Positions 43,810 to 53,025 of a stretch of DNA of 64,000 nt are shown here, piece by piece. The stretch is from Flavisphingomonas formosensis (GTDB lineage Bacteria; Pseudomonadota; Alphaproteobacteria; Sphingomonadales; Sphingomonadaceae). The notes under the pieces are model-generated. The model was given only the letters and a program-made list of their open reading frames with translations, did not search any database and was not told the origin of the DNA. Both the position numbers and the translations under genes were made by a program. Location of the stretch: the NCBI RefSeq assembly GCF_009755815.1, contig NZ_WRPK01000012.1:1-64000 (forward strand), read 5' to 3'. How positions within the stretch are numbered: the first letter of the stretch is position 1; each line of letters starts with the position of its first letter.

Positions 43810-46038
43810 TTAGAAACTATAGTTCAGCGTCACGCCGTAGCTGCGCGGCTCGCCATAGAGCAGAACCGAATTGCCGAGCACGCCGGTGCGATTGGCGAAG
43901 CGCACATAATCCTTGTCGAACAGGTTCTTGGACCAGATCGCCGCTTTCCATCCGCCACCTGGCGACGAAATCCCGATCCGCGCGTCGGCGAGCCCATAGC
44001 CCTTGATGAAATAGGCTCTGCCGAATAGCGGATTGACCACCTTCGGATCGAAATTCTCGGACGATTGCACGCTGTAGCCGAAATGCGCGGTCAACTGCGC
44101 CTCGCCAAAGACAGGCGCCTGATAGTCGGCTGACACATAGGCCTTGTGTTCGGGTGCATAGGGCGTCTGCACCCCATTCGCATCGAGGATCGTGCTGCCC
44201 ACCATGCCGCCACCGCCGGGATAGCGATCATATTGGCTCTTATTATAGGTGTAGTTGCCCGACAGGGTGAGGCCCGTCACCGGGACAAGCGCGACCTCCA
44301 GCTCGATGCCCTTGGACGAGACGACGCCGACGTTGGAAAGGCTGCTGGCCAGCACGGTGCGCCCCAGCACCTCGGTCTGAACGAAGGTGAAGACCTGAAA
44401 ATTCTTGAACTTCTGATAGAAGCCGGTGAGGTTGATCCGCGCCCGTCGATCGAGGAAGTCGCTCTTCAGGCCGACCTCGTAGCTCGTAACGGTCTCCGGC
44501 TTGAAGCGGATGCCGGCGGCCAGCGCCGCGGCGCTCGTCCCCTCGACGTTCCAGCCGCCGCTCTTGAACCCGCGGCCGACTGTCGCGAACAGCATCAGGT
44601 TGCGGCGCAAGAACAGGTTCACACCGCCCTTGGGCGTGAAGAAGCTGTTGGCGAAACTGTCCTTGTAGCCGCTTAGCGGCGCTGCGAAGAGCCCCAGCGG
44701 ATCCCGCGTGGTGATATCGTTCAGCCGCTTCTTCTCGTAGGTGAAGCGTCCGCCGGCGAAGATCTCGATGATCGGGCTCGGACGGAAATTGGCATGGACG
44801 AACGCCGCGAGCGAATCCGTGCTCACCGACGCGAAGCTTTCCGTCTCGGTGCCGGCATAGGCGCCGTACAGAGGTCCGAGCAAGGCCATGCCCGATCCCC
44901 ACTCGCTCACATAATGATCCTTGTTGCGGCTGTGGAAATAATAGAGGCCGGTCACAAAGTCGTAGCTTTCCTCGCGTGGCGAAGCGAGGCGCAACTCTTG
45001 CGAGAACTGATCCGTCCGCTGCTTCATGACTGGCGTCAAGAACGGGATCGATCCGGATTCATTGTTGAAGTTCAGGAGTTGGCTGCCCGAGCGCCAGGCG
45101 GTGATCGACGTGATCTCGTAGCTGCCGAGATCTATCTTCGCCGTCGCGGAGACGCCGCCGATCCACCGATTGGCGTAGTCGTCATTGTAGGAGGAGAATT
45201 TATAGGGATTGGTGCCGGACGGCGGCACATAGGTATAGTGCAGCGTCGAATTGTCGTCCGACGTGTAGTCGCCGCTCAGCGTGAGATCGAGCACGCCCGA
45301 GTGGAAACGGATCTGGCCGCGCACCGCATCCGAGTTTACCCCCTGGTTATGCTTGTCCAGGAGGACATTCTCATAATAGCCGCGCTCCTGGAGATGCGTG
45401 GCGGTGAGCTGAGCGCTGACACTGCCCGAAAGCGGCACGTTCACGCGCCCCGCCAGCTTCCAATAACCGAAATTGCCGGCTTCGCCTTCAAACTCGCCAT
45501 TGAGCTTGGACGAAGGCTGGAGAGTGGTGATCGATATCACGCCCGCATCGGTATTCTTGCCGAACAAGGTTCCCTGCGGGCCGCGCAGAACATCCACCTG
45601 AGCGACGCCGAGCAAGGTCTGGTTGTTCATCCAGGATCGGCTGAAATAGACGCCGTCGACGTATACGCCCACGCGGGAATCGTAACCGGCATTCCGCGAA
45701 TAATCGATGATGCCGCGAATTCCGGTGCGGCCTTGCTCCGATCCGTCGCCGAAGCTCAGTGAGGGTGCTGCGACCTCGACGTCCTGCAGTTTCGTGACGC
45801 CGAGCTGATCGAGCTTGGCGGCGTTCATCGACTGGATCGAGATCGGCACGCGTTGCGCGCTTTCGGTCCGCTTCTGGGCGGTGACCGTGATCTCCGAAAG
45901 GCCCTGCACCTCTGCCGCGGTGCTCTGCTGCGCGTGCGCTGGCACCGCGCCGGCCAGGGCGAGCAGCGAAACGCCGAGAAGCATGGCCCGCGCGCTCCCA
46001 TCGCGCGGTGTAGCAAGCCTGAAACGATTCATCGTCAT
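43810..46038 (-). CDS. TonB-dependent outer membrane receptor
   Basis: 742 residues. A signal peptide ends at about residue 36 (AGAVPAHAQQ). The plug domain (about 50-165) starts ITVTAQKRTESAQRVPISIQ and has QVDVLRGPQGTLFGKNTDAG. A long beta barrel follows, ending in the aromatic-terminated strand YGVTLNYSF. AAGGGGACA lies upstream of ATG 46038. It is the lead gene of an operon with the secreted amidohydrolase. Iron-chelate specificity is not suggested; a plant- or aromatic-type substrate is likelier by context. Confidence 0.93.
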   Translation of the reverse strand: MTMNRFRLATPRDGSARAMLLGVSLLALAGAVPAHAQQSTAAEVQGLSEITVTAQKRTESAQRVPISIQSMNAAKLDQLGVTKLQDVEVAAPSLSFGDGSEQGRTGIRGIIDYSRNAGYDSRVGVYVDGVYFSRSWMNNQTLLGVAQVDVLRGPQGTLFGKNTDAGVISITTLQPSSKLNGEFEGEAGNFGYWKLAGRVNVPLSGSVSAQLTATHLQERGYYENVLLDKHNQGVNSDAVRGQIRFHSGVLDLTLSGDYTSDDNSTLHYTYVPPSGTNPYKFSSYNDDYANRWIGGVSATAKIDLGSYEITSITAWRSGSQLLNFNNESGSIPFLTPVMKQRTDQFSQELRLASPREESYDFVTGLYYFHSRNKDHYVSEWGSGMALLGPLYGAYAGTETESFASVSTDSLAAFVHANFRPSPIIEIFAGGRFTYEKKRLNDITTRDPLGLFAAPLSGYKDSFANSFFTPKGGVNLFLRRNLMLFATVGRGFKSGGWNVEGTSAAALAAGIRFKPETVTSYEVGLKSDFLDRRARINLTGFYQKFKNFQVFTFVQTEVLGRTVLASSLSNVGVVSSKGIELEVALVPVTGLTLSGNYTYNKSQYDRYPGGGGMVGSTILDANGVQTPYAPEHKAYVSADYQAPVFGEAQLTAHFGYSVQSSENFDPKVVNPLFGRAYFIKGYGLADARIGISSPGGGWKAAIWSKNLFDKDYVRFANRTGVLGNSVLLYGEPRSYGVTLNYSF

Positions 46039-46196
46039 TGTCCCCTTGACCCGGTGGTTGCCAAGGCGATCGCCCTCCTATTGCGGTCTCCCCCCAAGGC
46101 GCCGCTATGGAAGGGAATAATGACGCAGCCAAACCTGCTGTCTTGATCCAGAAGAAGAGGAAGCGTGGTGCCAGCCTGGATACCAGCTGGTGTCCG

Positions 46197-47081
46197 TCAG
46201 TCTGGGGCGCGGTCGCTCCGGCTGATCGGCCAGGAGGCCACGATCGCATCGTCACGCGGATTTTCGATACGCACCTCATCCAGCGCCACCGCCACCAGAC
46301 AAATCGGGTGCTGCTCGGCGCCACCTGGCTGGATACAGCGCACGCCGCCGCCCCCCGGCACCCGATCTACGCGGCCGCTGAGCCGCAACCGCATGCCCGC
46401 CGCGGGATCGATCGCGCTCGCTTCCATACGCTTCACTGCTTCGAACGGCTTGCCGGCACGCGCGATATCGCGGGGCGCGTCCTTAGGCAGGAATTGCGCG
46501 ACGGCAAGCGTCTGTCCCGGCAGCGTCAGCGCGCCCATGCCCCGTGCCGCGGCATGATCGCCTCCTGTCGGGCAGCTCTCGGCGGAGACCCAGGGCCGGG
46601 CAATCCAGAAACCCTCGATCGTTTCGGTATCCGCGCTCTCGGCGACATTCCAGTCGGCGGCACGCCATTCGGTCGGCACGACATGCACGCGCAATGCGGC
46701 ATCCTTGTCATCGTAACGCCAGCGCAGCGGCGCGCTGCTGCCCGCATCTGCCGGTCCGTCGCAACCGAATGGAAGCACCAGCTCGAAACGGCGGCCCACT
46801 GCGTCCGCAACCTCGCCTGGGGCGGCCTTTCCAGATGCGAAGGCGTCCGCCGCCAGGCGCGCGAGCGCGATCAGGTCGGCGCGGCGAAGAAGCCGCGTCC
46901 GTTCCCGGTCGTCAGCGGGCTCCGGTGCGGGTTGCGGCAAAACGGCAGGCACGGTCACCGGCGGCGGCATGTCCGGCCGCGTTACCCGCCCGAGCAGGAA
47001 GCCGGCGCCGCCAATCGCCAGCACGGCAACGAAGCCCGCCGCAATTGCCAGTCGGCTTGTTCTCACGCTCGGCTCATGCAT
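46197..47081 (-). CDS. Membrane-anchored hypothetical protein
   Basis: 294 residues with one N-terminal helix (LAIAAGFVAVLAIGGAGFLL), a proline-rich linker (PPPVTVPAVLPQPAPEP) and a soluble domain in the periplasm. The domain contains four cysteines (FGCDG, ESCPTGG, VRCIQPG, ICLVAV) that could form disulfides. No family is recognised. It lies upstream of the TonB receptor on the same strand, 158 bases away, and may be expressed separately. Confidence 0.6.
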   Translation of the reverse strand: MHEPSVRTSRLAIAAGFVAVLAIGGAGFLLGRVTRPDMPPPVTVPAVLPQPAPEPADDRERTRLLRRADLIALARLAADAFASGKAAPGEVADAVGRRFELVLPFGCDGPADAGSSAPLRWRYDDKDAALRVHVVPTEWRAADWNVAESADTETIEGFWIARPWVSAESCPTGGDHAAARGMGALTLPGQTLAVAQFLPKDAPRDIARAGKPFEAVKRMEASAIDPAAGMRLRLSGRVDRVPGGGGVRCIQPGGAEQHPICLVAVALDEVRIENPRDDAIVASWPISRSDRAPD

Positions 47082-47197
47082 TGGCCGACTGTAGGCAAAT
47101 CCTTGAAAGGGCTCCAGTCTCTATTCCGTCATTCGGTGTGCCGGCGGCGCCACCAACATATTGACAGGTCCGTGCGGGGAGCCGACCCAGACTGCGC

Positions 47198-48508
47198 ATG
47201 ACCCTCGATCAGATCTTCACGCTGCTGGTGCTCTCTGCCGTGGTGGCCGCCCTCATCTGGGACAAGGTGCGCGCCGACGTGGTCGCGCTGACGGGTGCGG
47301 CGGCGCTGCTGATGGGCGGTGTCGTTCGGCCCACCGAGTTGCAGAGCGCCTTCGCCAGCCCGGCAATCATCGCGCTCGCCTCGCTGTTCGTGATCGCCTA
47401 CGCGCTGGAGTTGTCCGGCCTGCTCGATCGCGCGATCGCGCTCGCGGTCGGCATGTGCCGACGCCTGGGCGCGAAGGGCATCTGGCTGCTCCTCTCTATG
47501 ATCGGTGCGCTTTCCTGCTTCCTCAACAGTACCCCGATCGTGGTGCTGGGCGCACCGGTGGTTCGCGATGTGGCGACCGCGCTGAACCTGTCGCCCAAGC
47601 GTTTCCTCATGCCGCTTTCCTATATCACCGTGCTTACCGGCTGCTGCACGCTGGTCGGCACATCGACCAACCTGCTTGTCGACGACATGGCGCGCGTTGC
47701 CGGGCAGCCACGGTTCGGCATTTTCGAGATAACCCCCGTGGGCCTTCCGATGGCGCTGGCCGGCGGCCTCTATCTCTTCCTGATCAGCGGACGCCTGCTG
47801 GCCGGCCGGCCCGAGCGAGCGCAGGACGAAACGGCCGACGTGGCGCTGGACGCTGTCGAGATCGGCAATGCGCAGGTCGGCGATCCTCAACTCTTTGCCG
47901 AACCGCGTCCGTTCGCACCGGCAAAGGCGGCGATCGCGCTTGCGACCTTCGCCGGCGCGATCGCGCTGGCGGCGCTGCACGTCGCGCCGATCGCCGCGAC
48001 CGCCTTTGCGGGTGCGGTGCTGCTCATCCTGCTGCGCGTCATCACCGCCGATGAAGCCTATAGCGGGCTGCGTCCCCAGATACTGATCCTCATCGCCGGC
48101 ATGGTCGTGATCGGCATCGCGATGGAGGAAAGCGGCCTCGCCGCCGAAGCCTCGAAGCTGCTGATCGCCAGCGTCGACGGACTGAGTCCGCTGGCCGCGC
48201 TCGCCATCCTCTATCTCATCACCATGGTGCTGACCGAACTGCTGTCCAACGCCACAGTGGCCGTGCTGGTCACTCCTATCGCGGTCGCGCTGGCGGAGAG
48301 CCTGGGCGTCAGCCCTCGTCCTTTCCTCGTCGGCGTAATGATGGCAGCCAGCGCCGCCTTTGCGACGCCCTTCGGCTATCAGACCAATGTCATCGTCTAC
48401 CAGATGGCGGGATATCGCTATATGGACTTCGTGCGGGTCGGCCTGCCGCTCAACATTCTGACCGCGATGATCGCCCTTCTCGCCATCCGGATCTTTTTTC
48501 CCTTCTGA
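47198..48508 (+). CDS. SLC13/ArsB-like permease (DASS-type anion transporter)
   Basis: 436 residues with about eleven hydrophobic segments. Both re-entrant signature regions are present: SCFLNSTPIVVLGAPVVRDV with LVGTSTNLLVDDMA, and TELLSNATVAVLVTPIAVAL with FATPFGYQTNVIVY. These fit sodium-coupled dicarboxylate/sulfate-type carriers. There are no TrkA_C domains between halves, unlike many bacterial homologs. The gene stands alone, plus strand, convergent with the amino acid permease. Confidence 0.86.
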   Translation: MTLDQIFTLLVLSAVVAALIWDKVRADVVALTGAAALLMGGVVRPTELQSAFASPAIIALASLFVIAYALELSGLLDRAIALAVGMCRRLGAKGIWLLLSMIGALSCFLNSTPIVVLGAPVVRDVATALNLSPKRFLMPLSYITVLTGCCTLVGTSTNLLVDDMARVAGQPRFGIFEITPVGLPMALAGGLYLFLISGRLLAGRPERAQDETADVALDAVEIGNAQVGDPQLFAEPRPFAPAKAAIALATFAGAIALAALHVAPIAATAFAGAVLLILLRVITADEAYSGLRPQILILIAGMVVIGIAMEESGLAAEASKLLIASVDGLSPLAALAILYLITMVLTELLSNATVAVLVTPIAVALAESLGVSPRPFLVGVMMAASAAFATPFGYQTNVIVYQMAGYRYMDFVRVGLPLNILTAMIALLAIRIFFPF

Positions 48509-48535
48509 TCCGCCTCCGTCCGTCCAATCGGGGCT

Positions 48536-49957
48536 TCAGCACGAACGGTGCGGCTGCCTTTCGGCCAGAGGCATATCGACCGATCCTGCACCAGCGCGCA
48601 GCCGCCAGCGTTTCAATCCATAGGCGCAGGCGAACAGCACCGCGCTGGCGAGGCCCATGGTCAGCGGCGCGCGCTGTTCTGGGATGAAGGCCATCGCGGC
48701 CAATATGGCCAGCATCGCGGCGATCGCGACGTAGGTGAGCCAGGGAAACAGCCACATGCGGATCACCAGCCGCTCCGGCGCTTCCACATCCAGCCGCCGG
48801 CGCAGCTTGAGCTCGGCAAGGGCGATGAACAGATAGACGAAGAGCGCGACCGTCCCATAGGAATTGACCAGGAAGGCGAAAACGAGGTCCGGCGACAGAT
48901 AGGACAGGATGATCGCCGCAAGACCGCCGAGCGTGCCGCAAAGCGTGGCGATGACCGGCACGCCGCGCCGGTTCACCCGTGCCAGCGCCGACGGCGCGTC
49001 GCCATTGCGGGTCAGTGCGAACAGCATGCGCGAGGAGGCATAGAGGCCGCTGTTGAGCGCGGAGAGCACCGCGGTCAGGATGATCGCGTTCATGATCTGC
49101 GCCGCGGCCGGAATGCCCATCGCCGCCAGCGCGCTGACATAGGGCGTTGCGATGCCTGCGGAGTTCCACGGCAGGATCGCGACGACGAGCAGGATCGATC
49201 CCACATAGAAGAGGAGCACCCTGCTGATCACCGAATTCGTCGCGCGGGCCACCGCACGCGCCGGTTCGTCGGCCTCTGCCGCCGCCACCGTCACTACCTC
49301 CGCACCAAAATAGAACCCTGTGGCAGCCACAGCGCCGGTCAGGACCGGCAATATGCCATGCGGTGCGAAGCCGCCATGAGCGGTGAGATTGGTGAAATGC
49401 GACGTGCCCGACGGCCAGAAGCCGATTACGAAGGCACTACCAATCACCAGGAACAGGCAGATCGCCGCCACCTTGATCGATGCGAACCAGAATTCAAACT
49501 CCCCATAGGCCTTGACCGTCAGCATGTTGCTGGCGGTGAGGAGGATGAGCAGCATGAGCGCCAGCATCCATTGCGGCGCGCCGGGAAGCCAGAAGCGGAT
49601 GAGGTCAGCGCCCGCGATCGCCTCCAGAGCGACGACGATCACCCAGAAATACCAGTACATCCAGCCGGTCAGGAAACCGGCGAGATCGCCCATCGCTGCG
49701 CGTGCATAATCGTAGAAGGATCCGCTTCCCGGCAAGGCGGTGGCGAGCTCGCCCAACATGCGCATCACCAGCACCACCAGCAGCCCGGTGATGAGGAAGG
49801 ACAGGCTGGCAGCAGGGCCGGCAGCCTGGATCACCACCCTGCTGCCGACGAACAAACCAGCACCGATCACGCCCCCCAGCGCGATCATCGTCATATGGCG
49901 TTGCTTCAGCGTGTGCCGAAGCGGGGATCTGTCTGGGTCGGCAGTCTCGTCGATCAT
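48536..49957 (-). CDS. Amino acid permease (APC superfamily, GabP/AnsP-like)
   Basis: 473 residues, twelve helices. The N-terminal signature LKQRHMTMIALGGVIGAGLF is typical of the amino acid transporter family, as is EFEFWFASIKVAAICLFLVI. It probably imports a zwitterionic amino compound. It follows the aminotransferase gene with a 28-base gap on the same strand, and ATG 49957 has GGGG just upstream, so both belong to one operon. Taurine, beta-alanine or GABA are sensible substrates by context only. Confidence 0.88.
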   Translation of the reverse strand: MIDETADPDRSPLRHTLKQRHMTMIALGGVIGAGLFVGSRVVIQAAGPAASLSFLITGLLVVLVMRMLGELATALPGSGSFYDYARAAMGDLAGFLTGWMYWYFWVIVVALEAIAGADLIRFWLPGAPQWMLALMLLILLTASNMLTVKAYGEFEFWFASIKVAAICLFLVIGSAFVIGFWPSGTSHFTNLTAHGGFAPHGILPVLTGAVAATGFYFGAEVVTVAAAEADEPARAVARATNSVISRVLLFYVGSILLVVAILPWNSAGIATPYVSALAAMGIPAAAQIMNAIILTAVLSALNSGLYASSRMLFALTRNGDAPSALARVNRRGVPVIATLCGTLGGLAAIILSYLSPDLVFAFLVNSYGTVALFVYLFIALAELKLRRRLDVEAPERLVIRMWLFPWLTYVAIAAMLAILAAMAFIPEQRAPLTMGLASAVLFACAYGLKRWRLRAGAGSVDMPLAERQPHRSC

Positions 49958-49985
49958 TGGTCCCCCCACTTGGCCGGTGCAGTTT

Positions 49986-51314
49986 CTACAAGGCGGAAAG
50001 CACGTCCCGCATCGTTGTGACGAGGCGGTCTATCTGGCCAGCCTCCATCACGAAGGCCGGTGCGACGATCGCGGCATCGCCGGTCGTCTTCAGGTGCAAC
50101 CCCGCGTCGAACAGACGCTTCTGCACGAGATGGCCGCGCGCGCCAGGCTTTCCGTCCGGTGCGAGATCGACGCCGGCGAGCATCCCATAGCCGCGGATGT
50201 CGGTGACGACCGGCAGTTCCCGCAAGGTCGCGATCGCATCCAGGAAATAGGCCGAAAGCTGCCGCGCACGATCGAACAGCCGCTCCTCTTCATAGATGGC
50301 GAGCGCCGCGATGCTCGCCGCGCAGCTCGCCGGGTGGGCCGAGAAGGTGTAGCCGTGGAAGAATTCCGGCTGCCCGTCGGGGGCAGCATCGATGATCGTA
50401 TCGTGCACCGCGCGCGAGACCGCCACCGCAGCCATCGGCTGCGCGCCGTTGGTGATCGCCTTCGCCATGGTGATGAGATCCGGAATCACGCCGAACGACT
50501 GCGATGCGAAAGCGGCACCGGTGCGGCCAAAGCCGGTAATCACCTCGTCGAACACCAGCAATATGCCGTGGTCGGTGCAGATCCGGCGCAGCCGTTCGAG
50601 ATAGCCGGCCGGCGGCACCAACACGCCGGTGGATCCGGCGATCGGCTCGACGAAGCAGGCCGCGATATTCTCAGCGCCGTGCAGCGCGATCAGCCGCAGC
50701 AGATCGTCGGCCAGCTCCGCGCCATGCGCCGGCTGGCCCAGGGTGAAGCGGTTCTCGTCCAGCCAGGTGTGACGCATGTGGACGACCTGCGGCCCCGCAG
50801 CCGGGAAGCTGCGCCGGTTGGGCACCATGCCGGAAAGCGCGACGCCGCCGAAATTGACGCCATGATAGGCGCGCTCACGCGAGACGAAGAGGCTGCGCGT
50901 GCCCTCACCGCGTGCGCGATGGTAAGCGAGGCAGATCTTGAGCGCGGTATCCACCGCCTCGGATCCCGAATTGGCGAAGAAGATGCGATCGAGCCCCGCA
51001 GGGGTCAGCGCAGCGATCTTCTCTGCGGCATGAAAGGATTGCGGATGGCCGCGGGTGAAGCTCGGCGCATAGTCCAGCGTCATGAGCTGTTCGCGCACGG
51101 CATCGGCGATCTCCGGCCGCGCATGGCCGGCCGGGCAGGTGAACAGGCCCGAGCAGCCGTCGAGGATCGGCTGATCCCGTTCGCCATAATAATGGACGCC
51201 AGCACCGCGGGTGATGATCTTGGGTTCGCGATGAAAATCCCTGTTTGCAGTGAACGGCATCCAGTGGTGGGTAAGATCGGCCCTGCGGGCGGAATGAAGT
51301 GCTTGCGTTTCCAT
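49986..51314 (-). CDS. Omega-amino acid--pyruvate aminotransferase (class III)
   Basis: 442 residues. It opens HHWMPFTANRDFHREPK, close to the well-studied beta-alanine:pyruvate transaminases. Further signatures are FFANSGSEAVDTALKI, LVFDEVITGFGRTGAAFASQ and the PLP lysine in ITMAKAITNGAQPM. It moves a terminal amino group to pyruvate, giving a semialdehyde and alanine. Beta-alanine, GABA, taurine or hypotaurine are candidate donors. It is divergent from a MocR regulator, which probably controls it. Confidence 0.88.
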   Translation of the reverse strand: METQALHSARRADLTHHWMPFTANRDFHREPKIITRGAGVHYYGERDQPILDGCSGLFTCPAGHARPEIADAVREQLMTLDYAPSFTRGHPQSFHAAEKIAALTPAGLDRIFFANSGSEAVDTALKICLAYHRARGEGTRSLFVSRERAYHGVNFGGVALSGMVPNRRSFPAAGPQVVHMRHTWLDENRFTLGQPAHGAELADDLLRLIALHGAENIAACFVEPIAGSTGVLVPPAGYLERLRRICTDHGILLVFDEVITGFGRTGAAFASQSFGVIPDLITMAKAITNGAQPMAAVAVSRAVHDTIIDAAPDGQPEFFHGYTFSAHPASCAASIAALAIYEEERLFDRARQLSAYFLDAIATLRELPVVTDIRGYGMLAGVDLAPDGKPGARGHLVQKRLFDAGLHLKTTGDAAIVAPAFVMEAGQIDRLVTTMRDVLSAL

Positions 51315-51426
51315 GGCATTCAAGCATGCTGACAAAGGCGGCGCGGTGTAGCGCCAGACCGCCCAAAGCCGTGGGTACAGTTGGGAGGCGATGCCGGGGC
51401 TCGGTTGGGTGTCGGGGAGAGACCGC

Positions 51427-52926
51427 ATGGCGAGACGGCCGGAACGGATCATGTGGCGGCAGCTTTTCGCACTGAACGACGATGATCCACGCGCCCTGCA
51501 GATCCAGATCCGAACCAGCGTCGTCGATGCGATCCTGAACGGCACGCTCAAGGCCGGCACACCCTTGCCCTCCAGCCGCGGCCTCGCCGCCGAGCTGTCG
51601 GTGTCACGCAACACCGTGATCCTCTCCTATCAGCAGCTGGTTGACGACGGCTTCCTGGAATCGCGCGAACGCAGCGGCTTCGTCGTCGCCGAACGGCCGG
51701 CGAGCGGCTGGGTGCGGCATGTCGCCGACCGGACCGTGCAGCCGCGCATCGACTGGACCGGACGGCTGCGCTCGCGTGCGTCAGCGCTGCGCAACATCGA
51801 AAAGCCGTCCGACTGGCAAAGCTATCGCTATCCCTTCGTCTATGGTCAGTTCGATCCGAGCATCTTCCCGATCTCGGACTGGCGGCAATGCTGCCGTCAG
51901 GCTCTGAGCGTGCTGGAGCTGCGTGACTGGGGACCGGACAAGATCGACGAGGACGATCCGCTGCTGATCGAGCAGTTGCGCACACGCATCCTGCCCCGCC
52001 GCGGCATCTGGGCGGAATCGGACGAGATCATGGTGACACTTGGCGCGCAACAAGCTCTCTACCTGCTTGCCGAGGCGCTGTTCGATGCCAAAACGGTGGT
52101 GGGCGTGGAGGAGCCGGGCTATCCCGACATGCGCAACATCGCAGCGATGCGCGCGGCGCAGGTCGCCGCGCTGCCGATCGACGGGACCGGCCTGGTGCCC
52201 GGCCCGGCGCTGGCCGCCTGCGACTATGCCCATGTCACGCCGAGCCACCAGTGCCCGACCACCGTGACCATGACCTATGAGCGGCGGCGCGCCCTGCTCG
52301 CCGCCGCCGCCCAGAGTGGCACAGTGCTGATCGAGGACGATTATGACAGCGAGACCAGCTTCGAGCAGGATCCCCAGCCTGCGCTCAAGAGCCTCGACGA
52401 CCAGGGGCGAGTGATCTACGTCGCCAGCCTGTCCAAGCTGCTCGCGCCTGGCCTCCGGCTCGGCTTCATCGTCGCCGACGCTGCGCTGATCCGCGAGTTG
52501 CGCGCCCTGCGCCGCCTGATGGTGCGCCATCCGCCGGTAAACAATCAGCGCTCGATCGCTCTCTTCCTTTCATTCGGCCATTATGAATCACTCGTGCGCC
52601 GGTTGACCGACGCCTATCGCCGCCGCGCGCACCATCTGGTCGAAGCGCTCACCGAACAGCTGCCAGATCTCGATTTTGCGATACCGACGGGCGGCTCCTG
52701 CGTCTGGCTGAAAGGCCCGCCCGGCTTCGATGCGCGTGCCGCAGCCCTGCGCTGCCGCGAGGACGGGCTGCTGTTCGAGCCGGGCGATATCTTCTTCCGC
52801 AATCATGACGATGGCCGAAGCCATTTGCGCCTCGGCTATTCCGCGATTCCCGACGAACGGATCGCACCCGGCATCGCGCTGCTGGCGGGCGCCATGAACC
52901 GCACGCCCGCCCTGCAGGAACTGTGA
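51427..52926 (+). CDS. MocR-type regulator (GntR-aminotransferase fusion)
   Basis: 499 residues. The N-terminal wHTH (about 15-85) has LPSSRGLAAELSVSRNTVIL. The fold-type I aminotransferase-like domain (about 120-490) has the PLP site VASLSKLLAPGLRLGF with the binding Lys, and IEDDYDSETSFEQDP. PdxR, GabR and TauR are relatives. It diverges from the aminotransferase (112 bases) and precedes the aldehyde dehydrogenase by 99 bases, so it probably activates this amino-compound module. ATG 51427 has GGGGAGA upstream; ATG 51391 is weaker. Confidence 0.88.
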   Translation: MARRPERIMWRQLFALNDDDPRALQIQIRTSVVDAILNGTLKAGTPLPSSRGLAAELSVSRNTVILSYQQLVDDGFLESRERSGFVVAERPASGWVRHVADRTVQPRIDWTGRLRSRASALRNIEKPSDWQSYRYPFVYGQFDPSIFPISDWRQCCRQALSVLELRDWGPDKIDEDDPLLIEQLRTRILPRRGIWAESDEIMVTLGAQQALYLLAEALFDAKTVVGVEEPGYPDMRNIAAMRAAQVAALPIDGTGLVPGPALAACDYAHVTPSHQCPTTVTMTYERRRALLAAAAQSGTVLIEDDYDSETSFEQDPQPALKSLDDQGRVIYVASLSKLLAPGLRLGFIVADAALIRELRALRRLMVRHPPVNNQRSIALFLSFGHYESLVRRLTDAYRRRAHHLVEALTEQLPDLDFAIPTGGSCVWLKGPPGFDARAAALRCREDGLLFEPGDIFFRNHDDGRSHLRLGYSAIPDERIAPGIALLAGAMNRTPALQEL

Positions 52927-53025
52927 CCGCTCTGTCCAGCGGCTGGCCCACCGGAATCGACGAACTGGCACTAGGGCCGCGCCGGCAGACAGTGGCTTAA
53001 GCCCTCCCGTCAAGGAGGCGCAGCC

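Noticed and set aside
48548-51332. Two long plus-strand open frames (490 and 530 codons) opposite the amino acid permease and aminotransferase
   Set aside because: Both oppose genes with complete family motifs, and their own translations are low complexity and without ribosome sites.
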